Shown here piece after piece: positions 1 to 6,610 of a stretch of 12,686 nt of DNA. Numbering within the stretch: position 1 is the stretch's first letter; every line of letters starts with the position of its first letter. Source of the stretch: Euryarchaeota archaeon UBA124 (GTDB lineage: Archaea; Thermoplasmatota; Poseidoniia; Poseidoniales; Poseidoniaceae). The stretch covers positions 3,355 through 16,040 of the forward strand of contig DAPT01000061.1 in the NCBI GenBank assembly GCA_002502215.1, in the 5' to 3' direction. A program made the translations under genes and the position numbers. The notes under the pieces were generated by a model, which worked only from the letters and a program-made list of their open reading frames with translations, ran no database searches and was not told the origin of the DNA.

Positions 1-1013
1 GAAATCTCACGCATTGCTTCAGCCCATCGCGAGGTAGAGTCTGCCATCAAAGCGACGTCGTATCCCATGTCACGGAAGTACTCAGCGATGGTAATTCCAG
101 TGTATACGGATGCCTCACGAGCTGCGACAGGCATGTTGGATGTGTTTGCAATCATCACTGTTCGGTTCATCAATGGCTTGCCTGTGTTTGGGTCGATCAA
201 GTGAGGGAATTCGTCCAATACTTCTGTCATCTCGTTTCCGCGCTCTCCGCAACCAATGTAGACAACAATTTGAGCGTCAGAGTACTTTGCTAGCGATTGT
301 TGTGTGACGGTTTTTCCGGATCCGAACGGCCCTGGAATACCTGCTGCACCACCCTTCGCAAGTGGGAAGAGGAAGTCGAGGATACGCATTCCAGTAATGA
401 GAGGTGTATCTGGTGCGTACTTCTGTCGGTAAGGACGTGGTGTACGAACAGGCCACTTTTGCATCATCTGAATCTCAGAGCCATCCTCAAGTGTACAGAC
501 TGTCTCTGTAACATTGAAATCGCCAGACTTGATGTTTTTGATGACCCCGCTCATGGTTGGAGGAACCATGATCTTGTGAACGATGGTTTCGGTCTCTTGA
601 ACGTGGCCAATGACTTGTCCACCCTCGACAGCAGCACCTTTTTCCATGACTGCTTCGAAGGTCCACTTCCTTTCGAGGTCAAACGCATCAGCATCAACAC
701 CACGAGTGATGAATACACCCATGACTTCTTCCAAAGTTGGAAGAGGTCGCTGGATACCGTCGTAAATTTGCGTCAGCAAACCAGGTCCAAGAGAAACAGA
801 GAGTGTTTCTCCAGTATTTATGACTGGTTCACCAGGGCGAATGCCCGACGTATCTTCGTATACTTGGATAACGGCTTTGTCACCGTGTAATTCGATAACT
901 TCTCCCATCAATCCTTCATTGCCCACACGGACAACGTCATACATTCCTGCGCTCATTCCGGTTGCGGTAACCACAGGTCCCGAAATTCGGTAAATTACTC
1001 CTTCTTTGCTCAT
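1..1013 (-). CDS. atpA: A-type ATP synthase catalytic subunit A (N-terminal 337 residues, cut by window edge)
   Basis: This is the catalytic subunit of the A1 head; it binds and turns over ATP at the interface with subunit B. The reading frame opens with ATG at 1011-1013 and stays open to the left edge, giving MSKEGVIYRISGPVV at the N-terminus. The N-terminal beta-barrel is about residues 1-70, and the A-type insert (non-homologous region) is about 110-190. The P-loop GPFGSGKT is at residues 228-235, the form typical of archaeal and V-type A subunits. The GCGERGNE segment around residue 257 carries the catalytic glutamate, and LMADSTSRWAEA near 322-333 is the Walker B region. A GGAGGA Shine-Dalgarno motif lies at 1021-1026, 7 bases before the start, and atpF ends 24 bases upstream. 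The C-terminal part, including the lid and helical domain, lies outside the window. No intein is seen in the visible part, including the P-loop. Confidence 0.97.
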   Translation of the reverse strand, partial: MSKEGVIYRISGPVVTATGMSAGMYDVVRVGNEGLMGEVIELHGDKAVIQVYEDTSGIRPGEPVINTGETLSVSLGPGLLTQIYDGIQRPLPTLEEVMGVFITRGVDADAFDLERKWTFEAVMEKGAAVEGGQVIGHVQETETIVHKIMVPPTMSGVIKNIKSGDFNVTETVCTLEDGSEIQMMQKWPVRTPRPYRQKYAPDTPLITGMRILDFLFPLAKGGAAGIPGPFGSGKTVTQQSLAKYSDAQIVVYIGCGERGNEMTEVLDEFPHLIDPNTGKPLMNRTVMIANTSNMPVAAREASVYTGITIAEYFRDMGYDVALMADSTSRWAEAMREI

Positions 1014-1037
1014 GCTCTTTTCCTCCATTTTGGAACA

Positions 1038-1337
1038 TCATTTCCATAGGTCGACTCCGATTGCTCTTCGAATGGTTTCTCGGAGCGTGTTGTCTTCTTC
1101 CGTTCCGATTCCAAGAACCGTCGGCGAGACAGAACCAGACAATTGCGAACGCAATCGATCTGGTAAGGATGCGAGAACTGCGGAGTCAACCACAACAATT
1201 CCAACATCCTTTGAGTTGAGAAGGTTGCGGAACACTTTGATGCGTTCCTCTTCACCTTCTGGATTGTATAGTGTCGAAATTCCAGCAAGCTGGAATCCGA
1301 GTGTAAATTCTGGTGTTCCTACGACTGCAATTTCCAT
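1038..1337 (-). CDS. atpF: A-type ATP synthase subunit F
   Basis: This is the small Rossmann-like subunit of the central stalk, which sits on subunit D and transmits or regulates rotation. The product is 99 residues, the usual family length. It starts MEIAVVGTPEFTLGFQLAG, matching the family opening (hydrophobic strand, G-x-x-x-x-x-x-G-F-x-L-A-G). The segment VGIVVVDSAVLASLP forms the second strand, and TVLGIGTEED, followed by a helical tail, is the flexible C-terminus. The ATG at 1335-1337 is preceded by GAGGTGA, which overlaps the stop of atpC, so translation is probably coupled. Position in the operon between atpC and atpA is canonical for archaea. Confidence 0.95.
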   Translation of the reverse strand: MEIAVVGTPEFTLGFQLAGISTLYNPEGEEERIKVFRNLLNSKDVGIVVVDSAVLASLPDRLRSQLSGSVSPTVLGIGTEEDNTLRETIRRAIGVDLWK

Positions 1338-1346
1338 GTTTTCACC

Positions 1347-2390
1347 TCATAGAATGTGAGCCTCAAGGAGATCAGGCGGCAAACCTGCAAGTCGGCCACG
1401 AACGATCATTCGGAGGTCTGTGACTTCCTTGACCTTCATGGCGATGTAGTAAACGATAGGTAGCGCAGATACAGGATGGAGGTAGCTCATCTTTTGCATC
1501 TGCGCATATTCTCTTGCGTGAAGCCAGGTGACGACCGCATCGAGCGAACGTTCCTTTTCCGCGGTTTGCAACGCATCTTCAAAACCAGCGATATCGAACT
1601 TCGTGTTGTTTCTCAAAACGTCCATCATAGCGCTTCGACCACCGTTTGCAACGGAAGATAGGGCGCGCTGTGGCATCAAACGTCCACCTGGAAGGAGCTC
1701 CTCAAACAGAGCGTTCCCTTCAATCTGGAAAGCAGATGCTTCAAGGACGTTCAAGATGTTTCGATGGTCGATTTCGGTTGCGAGTATGTTTCGCAAGTAG
1801 CGGGAATCGTTTCCGCTGTGTCCAAGTGCCTTCATCGAGGCAGCGAAGTAATGGCGATCGAGTGCGTCCTCATAATGAGAGAGGCGGGCATCTTCAGGAA
1901 GATTCAGGAGTGCTGAACCAAACGATTTGCGGCGCATTTGTTGTGCAGCCGAACGAAGGTCATCAGAACTCTCAAGGATTTTGATCCATGGCGTATTGAT
2001 TTCATTCAAATCCGGTAGGATGTCCTTGCTGAGTTTTTCCGACTCAATTCCATTTGCTACGGCACGTAGTACCGCTTTTGCGTTCTGGTACTCGTACCGG
2101 CTGGAATAGATCTCGACAACCTTTCGAACCTTACCCCGGCAATGCGAGAGCATGTTGTCAAGTTCGTTCTCGAGGTTGTGTGTCAGAGCAGCCTCGACGA
2201 GATCGCCTCCAGTGTAACGAGACGCATAGAGGTTGATTTCGTTTTGATATCCGCTTTCTGCAACGGTGTTCGTCAACTGGTCCGGCGATTGACTGATGAG
2301 TTGTCGCAATCGGGCTTTGTCCATCAATGCTTGGCGCCGAGCCTTTGCTCGTGACGCTACATATGGTACGTTACCCGAAAACATTCTCAT
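1347..2390 (-). CDS. atpC: A-type ATP synthase subunit C (rotor socket, V-ATPase d-like)
   Basis: This is the all-helical funnel subunit that joins the central stalk to the membrane c-ring. The product is 347 residues, within the family's range of roughly 340-380. The N-terminus YVASRAKARRQALMDKARLRQLI matches the family's opening 'Y..aRvramrs.Ll....l..Ll' pattern. The repeats LVEAALTHNLENELDNML and EIYSSRYEYQNAKAVLRAVANG ('f...wDi.NlK.ilRa..' region) also match. Two in-frame ATGs compete for the start: 2388-2390 (MRMF), only 3 bases after the atpE stop, and 2382-2384, which has GAGG about 7 bases upstream. I list the longer form; the difference is two residues. No TM segment is present, as expected. 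Confidence 0.93.
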   Translation of the reverse strand: MRMFSGNVPYVASRAKARRQALMDKARLRQLISQSPDQLTNTVAESGYQNEINLYASRYTGGDLVEAALTHNLENELDNMLSHCRGKVRKVVEIYSSRYEYQNAKAVLRAVANGIESEKLSKDILPDLNEINTPWIKILESSDDLRSAAQQMRRKSFGSALLNLPEDARLSHYEDALDRHYFAASMKALGHSGNDSRYLRNILATEIDHRNILNVLEASAFQIEGNALFEELLPGGRLMPQRALSSVANGGRSAMMDVLRNNTKFDIAGFEDALQTAEKERSLDAVVTWLHAREYAQMQKMSYLHPVSALPIVYYIAMKVKEVTDLRMIVRGRLAGLPPDLLEAHIL

Positions 2391-2393
2391 CCC

Positions 2394-2957
2394 TCATCCA
2401 AACAGTGTTTCATTGATTGCAGCACGTTCTTCGGTCCATGTACGGTCAAGAAGCGAGTCGAATCGGAAATCAAACGATACCGATCCATCTGCAGCTTCCA
2501 TCATAAATCCGCCCAAGCCATCGATTTCATCACCGATGGTCCGAGAACCTGCTTCTTTCTTTAATGCAGCAGCATCGACAGATACCGGTCGAATGACGAA
2601 ATCCTTTCCAGAGACATCATCAGCTCGCTTGAGCAGGGACTTCAGGAGCGTAGCACGCCCTTTCATGCCTGGGTCAGCAAGTTGTGACTTCGCTGCATCG
2701 TAGGTAGCATCGAGGACGCTACGACGAGCAATAAGCAGTTCTTTCTGGTTGCCTTGACGGGCGCTGGCAACCATCTCTTGCGAGATTTGTTGCGCTTCAC
2801 GCTCGGCTCTGGCTTGGGCTTCATCACGAATCGATGTTGCCTTGGATTCAGCTTCTCCGACAATTGTCTTTGCTTCTGCTTTCGCTTCTTTGAGCATTGC
2901 TTTTGCCTGAGCTTCCGCAGAGGCAGCAATGTCCTTCGCAAGTGTTTCAAGTGTCAT
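2394..2957 (-). CDS. atpE: A-type ATP synthase subunit E (peripheral stalk)
   Basis: Subunit E pairs with subunit H to form the peripheral stalks that hold the A1 head against the motor. The product is 187 residues from the chosen start MTLETLAKDIAASAEAQAKA. Residues about 5-95 are an Ala/Glu/Lys/Gln-rich coiled coil, and the C-terminal half is the globular E domain (for example AADGSVSFDFRFDSLLDRTWTEERAAINETLF). The start ATG at 2955-2957 is preceded by GGAGATGAT, a strong Shine-Dalgarno match. A longer form beginning at 2978 would use a rare TTG and contain that Shine-Dalgarno motif within the coding sequence, so I rejected it. The stop is 3 bases before atpC. The 50-base spacer to atpK contains an inverted repeat described separately. 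Confidence 0.94.
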   Translation of the reverse strand: MTLETLAKDIAASAEAQAKAMLKEAKAEAKTIVGEAESKATSIRDEAQARAEREAQQISQEMVASARQGNQKELLIARRSVLDATYDAAKSQLADPGMKGRATLLKSLLKRADDVSGKDFVIRPVSVDAAALKKEAGSRTIGDEIDGLGGFMMEAADGSVSFDFRFDSLLDRTWTEERAAINETLFG

Positions 2958-2976
2958 AGTATCATCTCCTTCGGTC

Positions 2977-2995
2977 AAACAGAACGCGTCTGTTT
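2977..2995 (-). promoter_or_regulatory. Inverted repeat (hairpin) in the atpK-atpE spacer
   Basis: On the plus strand AAACAGA at 2977-2983 is the exact reverse complement of TCTGTTT at 2989-2995, with the 5-base loop ACGCG between them. In the operon transcript this gives a 7-bp stem about 12 bases after the atpK stop and 19 bases before the atpE start. No U-run follows it in the transcript, so it does not look like a terminator. A processing, stability or attenuation role is inference. Confidence 0.55.
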
Positions 2996-3007
2996 CGGAG
3001 CCAATCT

Positions 3008-3319
3008 TCAGAGGAAGAGTGGCAATGCACCGAGAATAACAATCGACTCAGGAAGAGCCGTGAAGATGAGTGCAGGACCAAACTTGGATCCGTCTTCTGC
3101 AATCATTCCGACAGCAGCGCTACCGATAGCTGCCTGGGAAATTCCAGCACCAACTGCAGCAAGACCGAGAGCGATACCTGCTCCCATGTACTTGCCCCAG
3201 TCATCGTAGACGCCATCGTCATCGGTATTTACTTCAGCGGATACGCCCTGAGCGATCAGGACGAGGGCGCCGAGCACAATCATCATTCGTAGGCTTGTTT
3301 TTAGGGTATTCTTGTTCAT
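3008..3319 (-). CDS. atpK: A-type ATP synthase subunit K (membrane c-ring proteolipid)
   Basis: This is the ion-carrying rotor-ring subunit in the membrane. The product is 103 residues from ATG 3317-3319, preceded by GGAGGT at 3327-3332 with a 7-base spacer. The upstream in-frame ATG at 3332-3334 overlaps that motif and is rejected. Residues 1 to about 30 look like a cleavable signal peptide (NKNTLKTSLRMM, hydrophobic core, then GVSA before EVNTDDDG). Two TM helices follow. The first, about residues 44-73, is rich in Gly and Ala (GAGIALGLAAVGAGISQAAIG). The second is FGPALIFTALPESIVILGALPLFL. The Glu in LPES is the ion-binding carboxylate. The protein stops only 12 residues after that Glu, which is short for the family. 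It is one hairpin unit, not a duplicated one. Confidence 0.94.
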   Translation of the reverse strand: MNKNTLKTSLRMMIVLGALVLIAQGVSAEVNTDDDGVYDDWGKYMGAGIALGLAAVGAGISQAAIGSAAVGMIAEDGSKFGPALIFTALPESIVILGALPLFL

Positions 3320-3326
3320 TTTTTCT

Positions 3327-3332
3327 ACCTCC
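3327..3332 (-). promoter_or_regulatory. Shine-Dalgarno site of atpK (GGAGGT)
   Basis: GGAGGT on the minus strand lies 7 bases before the ATG at 3317-3319. It fixes the atpK start downstream of an earlier ATG that overlaps it. The segment TGGAGG is perfectly complementary to CCTCCA inside the atpI-end palindrome, so alternative pairing is possible. Confidence 0.7.
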
Positions 3333-3339
3333 ATTTAAT

Positions 3340-3350
3340 GTCCAGTGGAC
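3340..3350 (-). repeat. Short inverted repeat at the atpI stop
   Basis: GTCCAGTGGAC on the plus strand is symmetric around its central base (GTCC-AGT-GGAC as a 4-bp stem with 3-base loop). It sits between the larger palindrome at the end of atpI and the atpK Shine-Dalgarno site. It is weak alone and is listed because it is adjacent to the stronger hairpin. Confidence 0.35.
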
Positions 3351-5407
3351 TATGCATCCCCCTCCACGTGGAGGGGTTGGCCACCGAGCGGGGAAAAGAC
3401 CCTGCCGGAGCCGTCGTAAAACTTGCCCATCCATTCCACAAAGTGGAGACGAGCTGCGTGAATAGTAGGTGATAGGAGTCCCAGTGCAATCGCAAACACT
3501 TGGATGCCAATCCAAAGAAGGAAGAAGACAGGGACAAGGGCAAAATCACCTGCTGAAATCGCATCTCTCATGGATGCAAAGCCCATGTCATTGCTGATCT
3601 CGGCAATCTTGACCCCAGCAACTCCGACTGCCATGATTCGCAAGTAAGAGAGTGTATTTGCAAGAAGGCCGAATGTTTCGATTGGCCCCATGATGATGCC
3701 ACCGGCCCATCCAAAGCCTTCGAAGGTTGCAAGTGCGATAATCAACAACACAATACCTGCAAGAACTGCATATCCGGGAAGTGTTCCTTCGATAAGCTCG
3801 TTGCTTCCGGTCATGAAGCCATAAATGTGGAGGAAACCACCGATGAGGATAAACATCCAACTGCCTTTCTCAAAGAATGCTGCGAGCAAACCGTGTCCTT
3901 TTGCAACGTTGACGAATCCAATGATATATCCAATGAGGAGGTGTAGCGCACCAACGTAAATAGAAACCAGAACGTAGTCTGTGAGGGCACTGTCTGCACG
4001 GTGGAATGGCACATAGGTGTGTCCGAGGCCGAGAGCATCAGCGATGTCACTCTTCTTGAAACCAGAAGTCAGGTCATAGGTCCAATCGTAAAGAGGAATG
4101 AGCGGAGATGCATCACCCATGATTTTGCCAGTGCCATCCCAAATGAATCCAAAGCCTTCTGCGAAGAGTAACCCCCATATCATGCACCAAATACCCATCC
4201 ATAGAAGAACAGTTGTTGCATTCTTACCCATTGGCTCTTTTGCAAACGGGAGCGAGCGGAGCCACAATGCAAGAAGTACAATGACAAATCCGTAACCGAA
4301 GTCGCCAAGAATCAAGCCATAGAGGAGCGGGAGTGTAATCATGATCATCGTCGTTGGCTCAAAAGTACCGTATTTTGGCCGTCCGACCAAATCAACAACA
4401 AGTTCGAATGGCTCGGCAGCGCTACCGTTCTGGTAAGCGATTGGAGGCTCGGGTTCAGCGTGATGGTCATCGTGGCCACCGTGATGATGATGGTCGTCAA
4501 CATGCTCCTCAATCTCGAGGTGAGAGACCATGCTCTTGAGTTTCGAGCGAGCTTTGCTTTCGTTTTCGGTGGGGACCCATGCGTCAAGTGCGAAGGCTTG
4601 GTTGGATACTGCAAGCGAGGTTGGTGATGTGAAAATGGCGTCTTCTCGCTGGAGATATTCCTCAGCAATCACAAGGTCAGAACCGTGCTCTGTAGCCCAC
4701 TTCTCGAGTTTCTTCTGGTTGCTCTCCATTGAGGATTGAGCATTCTCAATGCCTTTCCGTGCGTCGCTTGCTCGCTGAGCCGGCTTGCCTTCTCCTGATG
4801 GTAATTGGATGACTTTAGCGTTGAGTTCTGCAAGCGCCATCTGAACTTCAGCAGCCTTGTTAGGAGCACATGCAACTGCGACCAGCCCTGCAGGTGCCAA
4901 GAACTCAACATCGTTTTTGAGGTCTGCAAAGACCTTGGCTGCCTTCGATGAATTTGCAGTTTCTGCAACATAGACTTCAACGCCTGAATAGCCAGTGAGC
5001 AAATCAAGAGATATGTTCAACGGAGCGAGTTTCTCAAAAATTCGAACTTGATCCTCAAGGGTGGCGATTTCGGCTTCCGCTTCACGGATGGCTTCGATGT
5101 ATGATAGTGCTTTGTCGACTTCAGATTCGAAGGTATCGACCATGGTTTTGGCTGCAGATGCAGATGATGCTCCTTTAGCGTTGAAGACCGAGACGTTGCT
5201 TCGCACTGCTCGAACCTTGAGTAAGAGTGCACTAATCTTGTCTGCATCATCGCTTTGAATGGCGCGCCCAACACCAATTCCTTCTTCGAATTGTGTGTAA
5301 TCCTCGATGTGGACACATCCCAAATCGGAACAAGCACGGACAATGTCTGCCATGGCGTCAACAGGTGCTGCTAACGTCATTCGAGACATTGGAACCGTCG
5401 AGAACAT
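3350..5407 (-). CDS. atpI: A-type ATP synthase subunit I (membrane stator, a-subunit homologue)
   Basis: This is the stator subunit that forms the ion half-channels beside the c-ring. The product is 685 residues, normal for the family (about 600-700). Residues 1 to about 300 are the cytoplasmic arm with its coiled coils; the opening MFSTVPMSRMTLAAPVDAM and GCVHIED match the family N-terminus. The membrane domain starts near residue 351 (PTTMIMITLPLLYGLILGDFGYG) and has about eight hydrophobic helices to residue about 650. LSYLRIMAVGVAG (587-599) carries the essential channel arginine, R590. An unusual His/Asp-rich stretch (residues 302-316) links arm and membrane domain. GGTGAT lies just before the ATG, and atpH ends 9 bases upstream. 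The last codons form a perfect 18-base palindrome. Confidence 0.96.
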   Translation of the reverse strand: MFSTVPMSRMTLAAPVDAMADIVRACSDLGCVHIEDYTQFEEGIGVGRAIQSDDADKISALLLKVRAVRSNVSVFNAKGASSASAAKTMVDTFESEVDKALSYIEAIREAEAEIATLEDQVRIFEKLAPLNISLDLLTGYSGVEVYVAETANSSKAAKVFADLKNDVEFLAPAGLVAVACAPNKAAEVQMALAELNAKVIQLPSGEGKPAQRASDARKGIENAQSSMESNQKKLEKWATEHGSDLVIAEEYLQREDAIFTSPTSLAVSNQAFALDAWVPTENESKARSKLKSMVSHLEIEEHVDDHHHHGGHDDHHAEPEPPIAYQNGSAAEPFELVVDLVGRPKYGTFEPTTMIMITLPLLYGLILGDFGYGFVIVLLALWLRSLPFAKEPMGKNATTVLLWMGIWCMIWGLLFAEGFGFIWDGTGKIMGDASPLIPLYDWTYDLTSGFKKSDIADALGLGHTYVPFHRADSALTDYVLVSIYVGALHLLIGYIIGFVNVAKGHGLLAAFFEKGSWMFILIGGFLHIYGFMTGSNELIEGTLPGYAVLAGIVLLIIALATFEGFGWAGGIIMGPIETFGLLANTLSYLRIMAVGVAGVKIAEISNDMGFASMRDAISAGDFALVPVFFLLWIGIQVFAIALGLLSPTIHAARLHFVEWMGKFYDGSGRVFSPLGGQPLHVEGDA
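3359..3376 (-). promoter_or_regulatory. Perfect 18-base palindrome at the 3' end of atpI, upstream of atpK
   Basis: CCCCTCCACGTGGAGGGG reads the same on both strands. It encodes the last residues of AtpI (around PLHVEGD) and lies about 40 bases before the atpK start. In RNA it can form a GC-rich stem of about seven pairs with a four-base ACGU loop. There is no U-tract after it, so termination is unlikely. It may protect or process the atpK part of the transcript, or modulate its translation; these roles are inferred. Confidence 0.6.
4460..4504 (-). other. His/Asp-rich linker in AtpI
   Basis: Residues 302-316 of AtpI read HVDDHHHHGGHDDHH, with eight His and four Asp in 15 residues, just before a Pro/Glu segment (AEPEPP) and the first membrane helix. 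This composition is typical of metal-binding loops such as those in zinc transporters. The position is on the cytoplasmic side, between arm and membrane domain. Confidence 0.85.
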
Positions 5408-5416
5408 GATATCACC

Positions 5417-5734
5417 TTATTGGTTAAGCAATCGTTCGACGATGAGTGCAACGGCTGCGTCTTGTTTGGCACCTGCATCCGATTCGACGGATTTGACGGC
5501 TTTTGCTCCATCTTTCTGGACAGTGTTGACGTTTTTCATAGCAGCTTCCTTTGCAGCATCGAGTGTTGACTGAATCGATGTATGGGCCTCCTCGGTTGCT
5601 TGTGCAACGAGATCAGCAGCATCCTTCCGTGCATCACTGAGAATGCGACTGGATTCGGATTGAGCATCGGAAAGTGTCTGTTCAGCAGCCTGCTCGGCTT
5701 TTTTTATGCTTTGAAGAACTTTCTCCATTCCCAT
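5417..5734 (-). CDS. atpH: A-type ATP synthase subunit H (peripheral stalk coiled coil)
   Basis: Subunit H pairs with AtpE in the peripheral stalk. The product is 105 residues and almost entirely Ala/Glu/Lys/Asp/Gln with regular heptad-like spacing (VLQSIKKAEQAAEQTLSDAQ, then further Ala-rich repeats), ending in ALIVERLLNQ. This is the expected right-handed coiled coil with a short C-terminal anchor, and the length is normal for the family. The start is uncertain: ATG at 5732-5734 (chosen, MGMEKV), ATG at 5726-5728, or GTG at 5741-5743. The upstream motif AGTGG is a weak Shine-Dalgarno match. It is the first gene of the ATP synthase run, 77 bases after the methyltransferase stop, so a promoter may lie in that gap, though I cannot identify a convincing TATA box. 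Confidence 0.9.
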   Translation of the reverse strand: MGMEKVLQSIKKAEQAAEQTLSDAQSESSRILSDARKDAADLVAQATEEAHTSIQSTLDAAKEAAMKNVNTVQKDGAKAVKSVESDAGAKQDAAVALIVERLLNQ

Positions 5735-5811
5735 AACAACCACTATGAAAATCCCACTAAGAGGGGGTTTATGATGCTAATGGAGTCTTCCGTTCATTGA
5801 AATTGACCGCC

Positions 5812-6555
5812 TTATTGCGGTTTTCGTCCACGAAATCGACTTGACATCAGAAGAGGATAGAGCAGACGACCTGAGACTTCTTCGAATCCTACATCCTTCA
5901 TCAAGTTTCGATAATACTTGTTTGTACCATAGTACGTGTAGGAGCGAGCCAGTCCTTTCCAAGGATGATCTTTTGATTTTGTCACCCATCTTGCCATCCA
6001 TTGGACCACAGTACTCATCCACATTCGCCCAGCTAGTCCGTGCAAGTAGTTCGCTTTCCCGGCATCACAAATGACCAATTGCCCACCAGGTTTGAGCACG
6101 CGATAAATCTCTTCCAACCCTTTTTTCTTGTCTTGGAAGTCTCGGAAGGAAAACAAGCAGAAGACCATGTCGAACGTATTGTCTTCCAATGGAATGTCTT
6201 CTGCAAGCGCCTGAACATAGGCTGCTGGAGATTCTCCACGGCTTGCGCGCGCCCCATCTACCCTCTTTTTGGCAACCTTCAGCATTGCCTCGGAGGGGTC
6301 AAGACAGGTGACATCAAGCCCAACAAGGTCTTCTGCAAAACTTCCAGGACCGCAGCCGACCTCCAAAACTTTCATTCCCTTTGCCGCATGATTTCGCACA
6401 TTCCGTCGCCACCGTTTGTCTTGTCCAAAGGTCATCAAACGATTCACACGATCATAGTTTGGAATGGTCGCTTCAAGTTGCTCCTCCAATTCCGTCCAAG
6501 CATCCAGGTCGATACCCGAGGGGTCGTATCCACCGGTAGCGGCACGCTTCGACAT
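5812..6555 (-). CDS. Class I SAM-dependent methyltransferase, UbiE/MenG-like
   Basis: This is a probable quinone C-methyltransferase or relative, 247 residues. The segment NYDRVNRLMTFGQDKRWRR (33-51) matches the UbiE/MenG N-terminal signature 'yd..N.lms.g..r.Wr'. SAM-binding motif I is VLEVGCGPG (63-71), the acidic residue after strand 2 is D86 in CLDPS, and LAEDIPLEDNTFDMVF (117-132) fits motif II. IYRVLKPGGQLVICD (150-164) is the classic post-motif. SYTYYGTNKYYRNLMKDVGFEEV (205-227) matches the C-terminal 'sy.yl..si..f....l..ml...GF..v' region. The N-terminal leader of about 25 residues is longer than in typical UbiE. It lies between the KaiC-like genes (55-base gap) and atpH (same strand), so co-transcription is possible but not shown. 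The true substrate (demethylmenaquinone or another lipid) is inferred from family resemblance. Confidence 0.82.
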   Translation of the reverse strand: MSKRAATGGYDPSGIDLDAWTELEEQLEATIPNYDRVNRLMTFGQDKRWRRNVRNHAAKGMKVLEVGCGPGSFAEDLVGLDVTCLDPSEAMLKVAKKRVDGARASRGESPAAYVQALAEDIPLEDNTFDMVFCLFSFRDFQDKKKGLEEIYRVLKPGGQLVICDAGKANYLHGLAGRMWMSTVVQWMARWVTKSKDHPWKGLARSYTYYGTNKYYRNLMKDVGFEEVSGRLLYPLLMSSRFRGRKPQ

Positions 6556-6610
6556 GGTTTACCCGCCACATCCGCACTCTTTGGAGGTGTCGCTTTGCCC
6601 ACGATTGCAG

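Noticed and set aside
228..330. Intein at the atpA P-loop
   Set aside because: The GPFGSGKTVTQ segment is continuous and the flanking sequence is normal, so no insertion is present.
297..890. Long plus-strand open frame opposite atpA
   Set aside because: It is the antisense shadow of atpA, which has an unambiguous conserved sequence on the minus strand; the plus-strand protein has no recognisable pattern.
2958..2978. TTG start of atpE seven codons upstream
   Set aside because: The strong GGAGATGAT motif lies within this stretch and points to the ATG at 2955-2957.
2977..2995. Intrinsic terminator after atpK
   Set aside because: There is no U-run after the stem in the transcript direction, and the operon continues with atpE 19 bases later.
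5735..5811. Promoter (TATA box) for atpH
   Set aside because: The minus-strand ATCATAAAC near 5768-5776 is only a loose TATA-like match at a plausible distance; not strong enough to list.
5807..5824. CCGC-loop-GCGG followed by TTTT as a plus-strand terminator
   Set aside because: The stem is only 4 bp, overlaps the methyltransferase stop, and no plus-strand gene ends there.
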